Below, piece by piece: positions 43,971-55,050 of a DNA stretch of 64,000 nucleotides. The notes below the pieces were generated by a model. The model worked only from the letters and a program-made list of their open reading frames with translations, ran no database searches and had not been told where the DNA came from. Each line of letters begins with the position of its first letter. Positions within the stretch are counted from its first letter, which is position 1. This stretch comes from JBBRGK01 sp036741355 (lineage in GTDB: Bacteria > Chloroflexota > Dehalococcoidia > CAUJGQ01), in contig DAINSK010000001.1 in the NCBI GenBank assembly GCA_036741355.1, positions 186,001 to 250,000 on the forward strand, written 5' to 3'. The translations under genes and the position numbers were made by a program.

Positions 43971-45626
43971 GTGAACGCAAGCCAGCTCTTCGTCCGATGC
44001 CTCGAGAACGAGGGTGTACGCTTCATCTTCGGCATTCCGGGTGAGGAGACCCTCGACCTGCTCGATGCACTCGCGGACAGCGACCAGATTCGCTTTGTGA
44101 CCACCCGCCACGAGCAGGGGGCGGCCTTCATGGCGAACGTCTACGGGCGTCTGAGTACCTATCCGGGCGTCTGCCTGGCTACGCTCGGGCCGGGCGCAAC
44201 GAACCTCATCACCGGCGTTGCCGACGCCCAGCTCGACCGTGCACCCGTCGTCGCGATCACCGGCCAGGCGGCCCTGACGAGGGTCTTCAAGGAGTCGCAC
44301 CAGTACCTGGACGTGCTGCGCTTGTTTGCACCGGTGACGAAGTGGAACGCGCGCGTGGAGGTGCCGGAGACCGTGCCAGAGATCGTGCGCAAGGCGTTTC
44401 GCCTTGCACGGCTGGAGAAGCCGGGCGCGACCCACATCGAGCTACCGGAGGACGTCGCCGCGGCCGCGGTTGAGGCGGAGCCAATGCCGGTGCGGCGCAC
44501 GACGTATCCAGCAGCCCGGCCCGAGAGTATCACCAGGGCGGCCGAGGTGCTTCGCGCCGCGTCGCGGCCGGTGATCCTTGCGGGCAACGGTGTGATTCGC
44601 CGGCAGGCCGCGGCGGCACTGACCGACTTCGTGCACCAACTCAGGATACCTACGGCCACGACCTTTATGGGCAAGGGGGCCATTGACGCCCGAGACCCGC
44701 TGGCGCTGCCTCCGATGGGCCTGCGGGATACCAGTAGCGGAGCCGACCCGTTCGCGGAGGCCGACCTCGTCGTCGCGGTCGGCTACGACCTGGTCGAATG
44801 GCCGCCGGCCGTCTGGAACAGCGGTCGGCAAAAGGCGATCCTGCACATCGACAGCAGCGCTGCGGAGGTGGACCGCTTCTACCTGCCTGCCGCGGAGGTC
44901 GTCGGCGAGATCGCGGACAACCTGCGGGCGCTTGCAAGCGCGGCGGGTGAGCTGCCCGCAACGCGGTCGTCGCCGCTACCGGTTCGGTCTGGGGAGGATG
45001 AGTTGCGCCGGTTCGGCGCCGATGACTCCTTCCCGCTCAAGCCGCAGCGGATCGTGCACGACCTGCGCCAGGCTCTCGGCGATGAGGACATCCTCATCAG
45101 TGACGTCGGCGTGCACAAGCTGTGGCTGGCCACCCGCTATCCCGCGACGCGGCCCAACACCGTGGTGATTGCCAACGGGCTCGCATCCATGGGCATCGCC
45201 GTGCCCGGTGCCGTGGCCGCAAAGCTCGTCCGCCCTGAGCACAAAGTGGTGGCCGTCACCGGCGACGGCGGCTTCCTCATGAACTCCCAGGAGTTGGAAA
45301 CCGCCAAACGGCTCGGCACGGCATTCGTCACCGTTGTGCTCGTGGACAACCGCTACGGCGTGATCGCGCTGAACCAACAGCAGCGCTTTGGGCGGACGTT
45401 CGGCGTCGCGTTCGGGAATCCGGACCTACCTGCCTACGCGGCATCCTTCGGGCTGCCAGGCTTCAGTGTGAGATCGGCCGGCGAATTTCTGCCGGTCCTG
45501 CGGCGGGCGCTCACCCTGGCGGAACCGAGCGTCATCGCTGTGCCCGTCGATTCAAGCGAGCTGCCCCGCGCGCTGGTGGACGATCCAGCAGCCGTGGGGC
45601 TGCAGGGAAGAGGGAATACAGCATGA
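43971..45626 (+). CDS. Acetolactate synthase-like TPP enzyme
   Basis: A 551-residue ThDP-dependent enzyme. The N-terminal FGIPGEETLDLLDAL and the catalytic glutamate (about 48) in TTRHEQGAAFMA, the central FAD/nucleotide-like domain, and the TPP motif GDGGFLMNSQELETAKRLG (from about 431) are intact. It looks like the catabolic acetolactate synthase type rather than the regulated biosynthetic one; no small subunit is nearby. The start is GTG. The next gene, a broken aldehyde dehydrogenase, starts in an ATGA overlap, so the two formed an operon. Confidence 0.85.
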   Translation: MNASQLFVRCLENEGVRFIFGIPGEETLDLLDALADSDQIRFVTTRHEQGAAFMANVYGRLSTYPGVCLATLGPGATNLITGVADAQLDRAPVVAITGQAALTRVFKESHQYLDVLRLFAPVTKWNARVEVPETVPEIVRKAFRLARLEKPGATHIELPEDVAAAAVEAEPMPVRRTTYPAARPESITRAAEVLRAASRPVILAGNGVIRRQAAAALTDFVHQLRIPTATTFMGKGAIDARDPLALPPMGLRDTSSGADPFAEADLVVAVGYDLVEWPPAVWNSGRQKAILHIDSSAAEVDRFYLPAAEVVGEIADNLRALASAAGELPATRSSPLPVRSGEDELRRFGADDSFPLKPQRIVHDLRQALGDEDILISDVGVHKLWLATRYPATRPNTVVIANGLASMGIAVPGAVAAKLVRPEHKVVAVTGDGGFLMNSQELETAKRLGTAFVTVVLVDNRYGVIALNQQQRFGRTFGVAFGNPDLPAYAASFGLPGFSVRSAGEFLPVLRRALTLAEPSVIAVPVDSSELPRALVDDPAAVGLQGRGNTA

Positions 45627-47043
45627 CTATCACGTCAATCAACCCGTCGACCGAGCGACTGCTGGCGAGCTTCGGCGAATCAAGCACAGAGGAGACCGAA
45701 CTGACCCTCAGCGAGCTCGCGGCGGCCTTTGAACGCTGGCGTCAGACGAGTTTTGCACAGCGTTCAGCGCTCATGCGGCGTGCCGCTGCGGTACTGCGCG
45801 AACGAAAAGAACGGTATGCGGCCCTGATGACCGGCGAGATGGGCAAGCCCCCGTCGTCGAGGCGGAAGGCGAGGTGGAAAAGTGTGCTGGGTGCTGCGAC
45901 TGGTACGCCGAGAACGCGGCGCGGCTGCTCGCCGATGAAGTCGTCAACTCCAGCGCCCAACACAGCTACGTCGCCTTCGAACCGCTTGGCCCCGTTCTGG
46001 CGGTAATGCCCTGGAACTTCCCCTTCTGGCAGGTGTTCCGCTTTGCCGCACCGACGCTTATGGCCGGCAATACCTGCCTGCTCAAGCACGCCTCGAATGT
46101 GCCACAATGTGCGCTGGCGATCGAGGAGGTGTTCCGCGACGCGGGGTTTCCCAGCGGCTGCTTCCGCACGCTGCTGATCCCGGGCAGCGCCGTCGAGGCG
46201 GTTATCGAGGACCCGCGGGACCGCGCCGTAACGCTGACGGGCAGCGACCTGACCGGCAGCAAGGTGGCCGCAGCAAGCGGTCGTGCACTGAAGAAGACGG
46301 TGCTCGAGCTGGGCGGCTCGGACCCATTCATCGTGCTCGCGGATGCTAACCTGGAGTACACGGCGGGCATGGCCACGCGGGCACGCTTCCAGAACACCGG
46401 CCAGTCCTGCATCGCTGCGAAGCGCTTCCTAGTGGAAGATTCCGTTGCCGGCGAGTTCGAGCGCCGCTTCGTGGCCGCGGTGGAACAGCTGAAAGTCGGC
46501 GACCCGATGGATCGAGCAACGCAGGTCGGACCGATGGCACGGGCCGATCTCCGCGACGCACTCGACCGACAGGTAAGGACTTCCGTCGAACAAGGGGCGC
46601 GTGTCGCCACGGGTGGGCGCAATCTTCCCGGCGCCGGATACTTCTACGCTCCCACGGTGTTGCTTGCCGTCACGCCGGGAATGCCGGCCTTCCGCGAGTA
46701 GACGTTCGGACCGGCGGCGGCCGTGGTCCGGGTGACGGACGCCGAGGAGTCGGTGCGCCTTGCCAACGACTCGGAGTTTGGCCTGGGCGCTTCGATCTGG
46801 ACCCGTGACGTACATCGAGCGCAGCAGCTCGCGCGACGGATCGAGTCCGGCTCAGTGTTCATCAACGGCGTTGTCGCGTCCGATCCGCGCCTCCCGTTCG
46901 GCGGTGTCAAGCGGAGCGGCTACGGGCGGGAGCTGTCGTCGTTCGGCATCCGCGAGTTCGTCAACATCCAGACGATCTGGATCGGCCCGGGGGCGAGTAG
47001 CTCGGTTCCTGCAGGGCCGGAGCCAGCCGTCGCCGTGGAGTAG
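45623..47043 (+). pseudogene. NAD-dependent aldehyde dehydrogenase, broken
   Basis: An ALDH (succinate-semialdehyde dehydrogenase-like) in two frames. The start MTITSINPSTERLLASFG runs to EMGKPP near 45850, where the frame shifts; VVEAEGEVEKCAGCCDWY continues in the other frame. Catalytic Glu is in VLELGGSDPF and Cys in NTGQSCIAAKRF. An in-frame TAG at 46699 replaces the Glu of the usual REETFGP motif (here RE*TFGPAAAV). The rest (LPFGGVKRSGYGREL) is intact. Probably inactive. Confidence 0.85.
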
Positions 47044-47109
47044 GACGAGGGTTGAGAACAGCTCCGCGAAACCATCCGTCGCCCCACCGGCAGAGTGAGC
47101 AGGCACGAA

Positions 47110-47379
47110 ATGGCAGCCGATTGCAAGCCGGGTGACTGCGTCGAGATTCCTGACGGACGGATCGGCCGCGTGCGCCTGCGGAACGATAATCAGTGCAAGG
47201 TCCGCGTGCGCCGCAAGACCAGCAAGTCGCATCAAATTCTCGTTTTCTCGATCGCTGAACTGAAGCTGGTGGACTGCCCAAAGGGCTGGATGAGCCCTGA
47301 AGGCTATGTTCGCTATCTGAAGGTAACGCTGACCAAAATGCGTCAGCGCGAGGCCCAATCGTTCAAGCCCAGCGAGTGA
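47110..47379 (+). CDS. Hypothetical basic protein
   Basis: An 89-residue protein with a KOW/SH3-like beta start (GDCVEIPDGRIGRVRLRNDN) and a basic C-terminal helix. It could bind nucleic acid, but this is inference. An in-frame GTG at 47095 would add five residues. No strong ribosome-binding site. Confidence 0.55.
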   Translation: MAADCKPGDCVEIPDGRIGRVRLRNDNQCKVRVRRKTSKSHQILVFSIAELKLVDCPKGWMSPEGYVRYLKVTLTKMRQREAQSFKPSE

Positions 47380-47401
47380 GGCGAAAGCAGAAAGAGAACC
47401 C

Positions 47402-48349
<948 letters not shown>

Positions 48350-48367
48350 GCTGCTCCGCCAGCACGC

Positions 48368-48940
48368 CTAATCGGACGTACTCTCTGCCCCCTGCTGCTG
48401 CGCCGGCTGCTCGGGTTCCTCTGGCTCGGGCGGATAGGTGAGTTTTGCTCCGTCGGGTTTCGCCCAGGGCGTGAGGCGGTGAGGCCGGCTCCGTCGCTCG
48501 TCGACTATCTCCTCGACTGGGATGCAGCGCACGCTGAGCGCGTCCGCGATCAACGAGCGGTGGCAGCGCCACGGCACCGCTTCGGCACACATGATGGCGG
48601 TGCTGCACTCGGCCGACAGCTCGATCAGCTGCTCGATGGCTGTCCGGAACTCCGCCGTTTGCATGTAGTCGGCGTAGCCGCGAAACGATGCATTGCGCCA
48701 GCCCGCGTTGGGCGAATCCGGCCGTGGCCGGCGCAGGCCGCCGAGATCCGGCATGTGCAGGTAGGCGATCCCGCTGCGCGGCATCGCCTCTTGCAGGGCG
48801 TCGCGGTTGAACTGCGGATTGTGGCGCGAGCGCGGCACGGTGCGCACGTCTACCAGACGCTCGACGCCATGCGCTCGCAGCATCGCGACGAGCTGCTCGG
48901 CCGGCCGGGTGGAGTGTCCGATCGTGAAGATGGTGGACAG
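48368..48940 (-). CDS. DUF488-family protein (apparent CTG start)
   Basis: The family opening IFTIGHSTRPAEQLVAMLRAHG lies upstream of the first ATG (48883), with only CTG at 48940 available as a start before an in-frame TAG. GAGG sits a few bases before it. The rest (DVRTVPRSRHNPQF, MPDLGGLRRP, MCAEAVPWRCHRSLIAD) is typical DUF488, including CAE and CHR cysteines. The last 30 residues are Glu/Pro/Gln-rich. Function unknown. It follows the sdhC-like gene by 15 bases. Confidence 0.7.
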   Translation of the reverse strand: MSTIFTIGHSTRPAEQLVAMLRAHGVERLVDVRTVPRSRHNPQFNRDALQEAMPRSGIAYLHMPDLGGLRRPRPDSPNAGWRNASFRGYADYMQTAEFRTAIEQLIELSAECSTAIMCAEAVPWRCHRSLIADALSVRCIPVEEIVDERRSRPHRLTPWAKPDGAKLTYPPEPEEPEQPAQQQGAESTSD

Positions 48941-48955
48941 GTTCTACCTCTGCGC

Positions 48956-49705
48956 TCAGGGTTTGATGATCCCGGTCAGGACCGACACGGGGATGGCGAT
49001 ATTACCGATGCTGAGCACAATCGAGACGGCCGTGGCCACGTTGCGCCACAGGCGGTTGGTGCGCGAATTGTTCAGCCCGAGCGTCTGGAAGAAGCTCCAG
49101 ATACCGTGATACAGATGAGGACCAAGCACGCTCACTGCGAGCACGTAGATCAGTGCGATGTACCAGTTGCGGAAGTCGCCGGTCACGTTGCTGTAGATCT
49201 GGCCATCCTGGAACGGTGCATAGGTACGCGGGTGCAGTGTGCCGGTGGTGGGATCCAGGACGTGATAGATGATGAACAGCAGGATGAAGATCCCGCTCCA
49301 GCGCATCGTGTGCGAGGCGTACGTCGACGAAATGCCCTTCAATTCCTGGCTCTTCCACTTGGCGTAACCGACCGGTCTGCAGGCCAAGTCGCGGCGGGTG
49401 AGCTGATAGGCCGCCAGGGTGTGCAGCACCAGGCAGATACCCAGGAACACACGGATCAGACACAGCACCTGCGTCCTGCCGAAGACGGGGTCGCCGAAGA
49501 CGCGCAGAAAGATGCCCCAGTTGTTGATGGTCTTCGCCCCGGCAAAGATCTTGAGGTTGCCCCACAGATGGAGGACGACGTACCCGAAGAGGATGATGCC
49601 AGTGATTGCCATCACGAACTTCTTGCCGATAGACGAGTCCCAGAGGGAGAGCACACCGGCGATCGGTCGCCGAACGGACACCGCGGGGTTGATCATGATG
49701 GACAC
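48956..49705 (-). CDS. Succinate dehydrogenase cytochrome b558-type subunit
   Basis: A 249-residue membrane protein of the b558 SdhC/FrdC family: SSIGKKFVMAITGIILFGYVVLHLWGNLKIF (split: helix 1 with heme His), RVFLGICLVLHTLAAYQL, ASHTMRWSGIFILLFIIYHVLD, and LGPHLYHGIWSFFQTLG. Histidines are placed for two hemes. No sdhA or sdhB gene is nearby. Start may be GTG (49705) or ATG (49696). It follows the MFS gene in an operon. Confidence 0.85.
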   Translation of the reverse strand: MSIMINPAVSVRRPIAGVLSLWDSSIGKKFVMAITGIILFGYVVLHLWGNLKIFAGAKTINNWGIFLRVFGDPVFGRTQVLCLIRVFLGICLVLHTLAAYQLTRRDLACRPVGYAKWKSQELKGISSTYASHTMRWSGIFILLFIIYHVLDPTTGTLHPRTYAPFQDGQIYSNVTGDFRNWYIALIYVLAVSVLGPHLYHGIWSFFQTLGLNNSRTNRLWRNVATAVSIVLSIGNIAIPVSVLTGIIKP

Positions 49706-49732
49706 ACTCCACGCAACGTAACCACGGCGATG

Positions 49733-50998
49733 TCACACGGCCGGCGCTCGAGTAGCATGAGCGCGATGGGGGGGCCTTGCAAACCACGCTGCCATGCCGG
49801 AAAGCAGCACCGCCGCCCCGGCCACGATGAAGGCGACCGTATAGCTGCCACTCGCATCGTATAACGCGCCGCCAAGCGTCGGGCCAATGAAGCCGCCGAT
49901 ACCACTGCCGGCCTGCAATAGGCCGAGAATCAGGCCAAAGCGCGGGCCACCGAAGGCGTCGGCGGGGATGGCGGAGAGCAGTGAGATGCGGGCGCCGAAC
50001 CCAATCCCCATCGCGGCAGCGTAGAGGTGCAGCTTCCACAGCTCCTGGGGACCGGATAGACTGGCCAGCATTGCGATGGCCAAGACGCCCAGCAGGCTGC
50101 CGCCGGCGAACACCGGCTGGCGACCCCAGCGGTCGGAAAGCCAGCCGCCGCCGAGGTTGCCGGCGAACTGGTAGATGCCGAGGAGCCCGAAGATGAACGC
50201 GGCGCGGCCCGTGGTAATCCCCTTGTCAGCCGCGTACGCCACCTGGTGCGTGGTCATCACCTGGAAGGCGACCACACCGAGCATCAGCATGACGAATGTC
50301 GCCCAGAAGCTGGGTGTGCGCAAGGCGTCCGATACCCGCCAGTCGCGCTCGCTCGTAATGCGCACCGCGGCAGCGCGGACCTGCGCTCCACCATCCGGCG
50401 TCAGGCCGAGGTCGCGCGGATCGCGTCGATAGACCAGTGCGGGCAGCGTCACCAATACGAGGAGCAGGAAGAGCCCGTACCACAGCAGTGCCGTACGCCA
50501 GCCAGTAGTGTCAATCAGCACAGCCAGCAGCGGCAGAGAGACGACGGTGCCCAGCGAGGCGCCCGCAGCGTTGATGCCCAGCGCCGCCCCCCGCCGCTGC
50601 ACAAACCAGCGCGAGAGCAGCGCGCTGCTCGGGCTGAGGGTCGCCGCGATGCCGAAACCAACCAGTGGACCATAGCTCAGGCAGAACTGCCAAGGTGCGT
50701 GCACCCGGCTGGTGAGCGCGACGCCGAGCGCCAACGAGACCCCGCCTGCGGGTACGACAAGGCGCGGCCCGAAGCGGTCATACAGCCAGCCGGCCAGCGG
50801 CGCGAATACGGCCAGCAGCAGCCAACTTAGCGCGTATCCGAGCACTCCCTGCGTGCGCGACCAGCCCATGCTATGCAGCATGGCAACGTACAGTACCGCG
50901 AAGCTTGCCCGCGTGGACCAGGCAACAGCGTTAACGGCGAAGGCGACGGCGACAATCCTCCAGCCGTAGTACAACGTCTCTCTCCCGCTCACCCGCAC
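49733..50998 (-). CDS. MFS transporter, oxalate/formate antiporter-like
   Basis: A 421-residue twelve-helix carrier of the major facilitator superfamily. The loop 2-3 motif GWLYDRFGPRLV and its second-half repeat GGWLSDRWGRQPVF are present, as in OFA-type monocarboxylate carriers. The GTG start may be at 50998 or a few codons later. First gene in a set with SdhC-like and DUF488 genes. Likely exports or imports an organic acid; the ligand is not deducible. Confidence 0.85.
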   Translation of the reverse strand: MRVSGRETLYYGWRIVAVAFAVNAVAWSTRASFAVLYVAMLHSMGWSRTQGVLGYALSWLLLAVFAPLAGWLYDRFGPRLVVPAGGVSLALGVALTSRVHAPWQFCLSYGPLVGFGIAATLSPSSALLSRWFVQRRGAALGINAAGASLGTVVSLPLLAVLIDTTGWRTALLWYGLFLLLVLVTLPALVYRRDPRDLGLTPDGGAQVRAAAVRITSERDWRVSDALRTPSFWATFVMLMLGVVAFQVMTTHQVAYAADKGITTGRAAFIFGLLGIYQFAGNLGGGWLSDRWGRQPVFAGGSLLGVLAIAMLASLSGPQELWKLHLYAAAMGIGFGARISLLSAIPADAFGGPRFGLILGLLQAGSGIGGFIGPTLGGALYDASGSYTVAFIVAGAAVLLSGMAAWFARPPHRAHATRAPAV

Positions 50999-51003
50999 GG
51001 CGT

Positions 51004-51109
51004 CTTACCCTGGGCATAGAATCAGGCGCCGCTCTCGTAAGAGACCGTGCAGCAGGTTACAACGCCTGAGACCAGCGGAGGTAACGCTCCTTATGGTACT
51101 TACCCTGGG
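51004..51109 (+). repeat. Direct repeat CTTACCCTGGG, two copies
   Basis: The 11-base word occurs at 51004-51014 and 51099-51109, in the 211-base divergent gap between the MFS gene and ackA. It could be a shared operator. Nothing else was recognised in the gap. Confidence 0.35.
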
Positions 51110-51209
51110 TAGCGGATAACTATGCAGACCCGCGCTAGGTTATGGTAAAGTCCGGCAGGCTGGACGTATTCCTTGCGCCACATGCGCCGGCGCAAGAAGT
51201 GAGAGTTTC

Positions 51210-52433
51210 ATGGTCCGCGAGTCGATCCGACGGATTCTGACGATCAACACTGGCTCGTCGAGCCTGCGTGCCGACTGCTACCAGGTCGGCCGCGGGGAGA
51301 CGCTCGTCTTTTCGGCGGAGGCGGAGCGGATCGGGCTTCCCGGCACGCGGCTGTGGATCGCCGATGCCAATGGCACAAGCCTGCAGGAGCAGCAGGACGA
51401 TAGATTAGACCACACGGCAGCCATAGAGGCCGTGTTCGCCTGGCTGCGCGACCATGGTGCCCAGCGCGAGCTCGATGCGGTGGGCCACCGGGTTGTGCAT
51501 GGGGGCAGCCGCTACAGCGAGCCGCAGCCCATTACACCCACGCTGGTACAGTCCATCGAGGAGCTTGTGCCCATCGATCCCGATCACCTGCCGCAGGCGC
51601 TAGCGGCGATGCGGTTCGTCTCTCAGACCTATCCGGCGCTGCTGCAAGTCGCCTGCTTCGACACCGCCTTTCACCGGCATATGCCTCAGGTGGCGCAGGC
51701 CTACGCCCTGCCACGGCATCTCACCGATGCGGGGCTGGCTCGGCTGGCTCGGTACGGGTTTCACGGCCTCTCCTATGAGTACATCATGGAGCAGCTTCGG
51801 ACCGAGGCGGCAACGGCGGCCGATGGCCGGGTCATCATCGCGCACCTGGGCAACGGGGCCAGCATGGCCGCCGTGCGGGAGGGAAAGAGCGTCGATACCA
51901 CGATGGGCTTCACACCGACCGGTGGGCTCGTCATGAGTACCCGCTCGGGCGACCTCGATCCAGGGGTTCTGCTCTATTTGTTGCAGGAGCAGCAGCTGAC
52001 CCCGGCTGCTCTCGGCGAACTGGTGAACAAGCAGTCCGGGCTACTCGGTGTGTCAGGCAGCAGCGGCGACATGCGAGACCTCGTGGCACGCCAATCCTCT
52101 GATGCCGACGCGGCCGCAGCCGTCGAGCTGTTCTGTTACCAGGCGCGGAAGTTTCTGGGCGCCCTCTGTACAACACTGGGCGGATTAGACACGCTGGTAT
52201 TCACGGCCGGCATCGGCGAGCACCAGGCAGAGATCCGTCGACGCATTTGCGATGGCCTGCAGTTCCTCGGGATCGTGCTTGATCCCGACCGCAACCAGGC
52301 GCACGCCCCGATTATCTCCCGTGAACTCAGCGGTGTGTTCGTTCGCGTCATGCACACCGATGAGAACCGCATGATCGCGCGGCACGCTGCTCAGCTCATC
52401 AAGGAACAGGGAGCCACCCATGTATCGGTTTGA
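51210..52433 (+). CDS. ackA: Acetate kinase
   Basis: A 407-residue enzyme that makes acetate and ATP from acetyl phosphate. Motifs: LTINTGSSSLRADCY (phosphate site), GHRVVHGG, CFDTAFHRHMP, HLGNGASMAAVREGKSVDT, TRSGDLDPG and FTAGIGEHQAEIR. Length is normal. The phosphoketolase gene starts inside its last codons (14-base overlap), so both enzymes are made together. Confidence 0.95.
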   Translation: MVRESIRRILTINTGSSSLRADCYQVGRGETLVFSAEAERIGLPGTRLWIADANGTSLQEQQDDRLDHTAAIEAVFAWLRDHGAQRELDAVGHRVVHGGSRYSEPQPITPTLVQSIEELVPIDPDHLPQALAAMRFVSQTYPALLQVACFDTAFHRHMPQVAQAYALPRHLTDAGLARLARYGFHGLSYEYIMEQLRTEAATAADGRVIIAHLGNGASMAAVREGKSVDTTMGFTPTGGLVMSTRSGDLDPGVLLYLLQEQQLTPAALGELVNKQSGLLGVSGSSGDMRDLVARQSSDADAAAAVELFCYQARKFLGALCTTLGGLDTLVFTAGIGEHQAEIRRRICDGLQFLGIVLDPDRNQAHAPIISRELSGVFVRVMHTDENRMIARHAAQLIKEQGATHVSV

Positions 52434-54855
52434 AGCTACGATCTCCAGCGCGGTCATCGACGACGGCGTCGCACAGCACCGGGAGGAACCCACATTCCGG
52501 CCGCTGTCGGACGAGCTCGTCGAGCGGATGCAGCGTTACTGGAATGCCGCCAACTACCTCACGGTCGGCCAGATCTATCTGCAGGAGAACCCGCTGCTGC
52601 GTGAGCCGCTGCAACCCGAGCAGATCAAGCCGCGCTTGTTGGGTCACTGGGGGACATCCACCGGGCTAAGCTTCATCTACGTGCATCTGAACCGGCTGAT
52701 CAAAGAGCGCGACGTGAACGCCATCTACCTGGCCGGTCCCGGCCATGGCGGACCGGCGCTGCTCGCCAACGTCTACCTCGAAGGTACGTACTCAGAGATC
52801 TACCCCGAGGTAACGCAGGACCTCGCGGGGATGCGGCACCTGTTCCGCCAATTCTCGACTCCCGGCGGTGTGCCGAGCCATGTCAGCGTGCCGACCCCTG
52901 GTTCGATCCACGAGGGCGGTGAACTTGGCTACGTGCTCATGCATGCGTATGGCGCCGTCTTCGACAATCCTGATCTGCTGGCCGTAGCCGTGATTGGCGA
53001 CGGCGAGGCGGAAACGGGGCCGCTGGCCGGCTCCTGGCAGGGAATCAGTTTCCTCAACCCGGTACGCGACGGCGCCGTGCTCCCCATCCTCCACCTGAAC
53101 GGTTACAAGATCAGCGGCCCCACCGTGTTCGGCCGCGCCACTGACGCTGCCATTCGCGGCGTCATCGAGGGGCATGGCTACGAGGTGCATTTCGTCGAGG
53201 GCGATGACCCGGCGCGGATGCACCAGGTGTTCGCGTCCGCCCTCGACGCCTGCTATGCCAGGATCCGTGCGATCCAGCGGGAGGCCCGTGCGGACGGTAT
53301 CTCCGGCCTGCCGCGTTGGCCGGCGATCGTCCTACGCACGCCCAAGGGTTGGACCGGCCCGAAGGTGGTGGATGGCTTGCCAGTCGAAGGCACCTTCCGC
53401 GCCCACCAGGTGCCCATTGCCGACGTGAAGGGCAATCCTGAGCATCTCAGGCAGCTGGAGGAATGGCTGCGTAGCTACCAGCCGCAGGAGCTCTTCGACG
53501 AACAGGGACGGCTGCGCCCGGAACTCGCCAGCCTGGCGCCGGAGGGTGACCGCCGTATGGGCGCCAACCCGCACGCCAACGGCGGGCGGCTGTTGGTCGA
53601 GCTGGAGTTGCCGGACTTCGCCGAATACGCGATTGCGGTCACGCAACCCGCCACCGAGTATCACGAATCAACCCGCCAGCTGGGCGAGATGGTGCGGGAC
53701 ATCTACCAGAAGAACGCGGCGCGAGGGAACTTCCGCATGTTCTGTCCCGACGAAACCAACTCCAACCGCCTGGGCGCGGTCTTCGAGATCGACGACCGCT
53801 GCTCGATGGAGCAGACGGTTGCGATCGACGATCATATCGCTCTCACCGGCCGGGTCATGGAAGTGCTCAGCGAGCACAACTGCGAGGGCTGGTTAGAGGG
53901 ATATCTCCTGACCGGTCGACATGGCATCTTCGTCACCTACGAGGCATTTGCCATGGTCGCTGCCTCCATGATCGTGCAGTACACCAAATGGTTGGAGGCC
54001 GCGAACAGCCTCTCCTGGCGCGAGTCGGTCGCCTCACTCAACATCCTGCTGACCTCGACTTGCTGGCGCAACGACCACAACGGCTTCAGTCACCAGGGCC
54101 CCGGCCTGATCGACGTGATGCTCTCGAAACGGGGCACCGTGGCTCGCATCTACCTGCCGCCAGACGCCAACTGCCTGCTCTCCGTCGCAGACCACTGCTT
54201 CCGGAGCCGCAACTACGTGAACCTGATCGTGATCGACAAGCAGCCCCAGTTGCAGTGGCTCGATATAGACGCCGCGCGCGAGCATTGCGCGCGCGGTGTC
54301 TCGGTGTGGCGCTGGGCGAGCAATGACGAGGGAGAGGAGCCGGATGTGGTGTTGGCATCAGCGGGCGATACGCCGACGCTGGAAACCATCGCCGCTGCCT
54401 GGTGGCTGCGCAAGCACGCGCCCGAACTGCGCGTGCGGGTCGTCAACGTCGTGGACCTGATGACGCTGTTTCCCCGCGAGTATCACCCCCATGGCATGGA
54501 TGAGACGCGTTTCGTGGAGCTCTTCACCGCTGACAAACCCGTCGTCTTCGCTTTTCACGGCTACCAGCGGGCGATCCACGAGATCGTGCATGGCCGCGTC
54601 AACGCCGAGCGTTTCCATGTGCGCGGGTTCAACGAGCAGGGAACAACGACCACGCCGTTCGACATGGTCGTGCTTAACGAAATGAGCCGCTACCACCTGG
54701 CGATTGAGGCGCTGCGGCGCTCGCCGCGCCTGCGTGGGCGCGCTCCGGCGCTGATCGATGCATGTCACGGCATGATCGCCAGGGCCACTACCTACTCACA
54801 GCAGCACTTCGAAGATCTGCCCGAGATCCAAAACTGGGTATGGACCGACGTGTAG
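52420..54855 (+). CDS. xfp: Xylulose-5-phosphate/fructose-6-phosphate phosphoketolase
   Basis: An 811-residue TPP enzyme that splits xylulose 5-phosphate (or fructose 6-phosphate) with phosphate to acetyl phosphate. It has LGHWGTSTGLSFIYVHLNRL, GPGHGGPALLANVYLEGTY, the TPP motif GDGEAETGPLAGSW, HQVPIADVKGNPEHL and the late FGHQGPGLID-type motif seen here as FSHQGPGLIDVM. Length is the family norm. With AckA it forms a complete acetate-producing shunt yielding one ATP per acetyl phosphate. Confidence 0.96.
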   Translation: MYRFEATISSAVIDDGVAQHREEPTFRPLSDELVERMQRYWNAANYLTVGQIYLQENPLLREPLQPEQIKPRLLGHWGTSTGLSFIYVHLNRLIKERDVNAIYLAGPGHGGPALLANVYLEGTYSEIYPEVTQDLAGMRHLFRQFSTPGGVPSHVSVPTPGSIHEGGELGYVLMHAYGAVFDNPDLLAVAVIGDGEAETGPLAGSWQGISFLNPVRDGAVLPILHLNGYKISGPTVFGRATDAAIRGVIEGHGYEVHFVEGDDPARMHQVFASALDACYARIRAIQREARADGISGLPRWPAIVLRTPKGWTGPKVVDGLPVEGTFRAHQVPIADVKGNPEHLRQLEEWLRSYQPQELFDEQGRLRPELASLAPEGDRRMGANPHANGGRLLVELELPDFAEYAIAVTQPATEYHESTRQLGEMVRDIYQKNAARGNFRMFCPDETNSNRLGAVFEIDDRCSMEQTVAIDDHIALTGRVMEVLSEHNCEGWLEGYLLTGRHGIFVTYEAFAMVAASMIVQYTKWLEAANSLSWRESVASLNILLTSTCWRNDHNGFSHQGPGLIDVMLSKRGTVARIYLPPDANCLLSVADHCFRSRNYVNLIVIDKQPQLQWLDIDAAREHCARGVSVWRWASNDEGEEPDVVLASAGDTPTLETIAAAWWLRKHAPELRVRVVNVVDLMTLFPREYHPHGMDETRFVELFTADKPVVFAFHGYQRAIHEIVHGRVNAERFHVRGFNEQGTTTTPFDMVVLNEMSRYHLAIEALRRSPRLRGRAPALIDACHGMIARATTYSQQHFEDLPEIQNWVWTDV

Positions 54856-55050
54856 GTATGGCTGCTATAGCGGGTCTGCCCCAGGGGCGATTGGAGAGAT
54901 GAGCTTGACGCCGCGTACCAACTGTATCTAAGCGCGGCCGATGCCCTTTGGCGGAATCATCGCCGACCAGTACCGCACTTCGGTCACGTCCAATGACTCC
55001 TGTACGCACGATTCGTCGACCGGCTTTCACACGGCTCACACGTGGACGGA

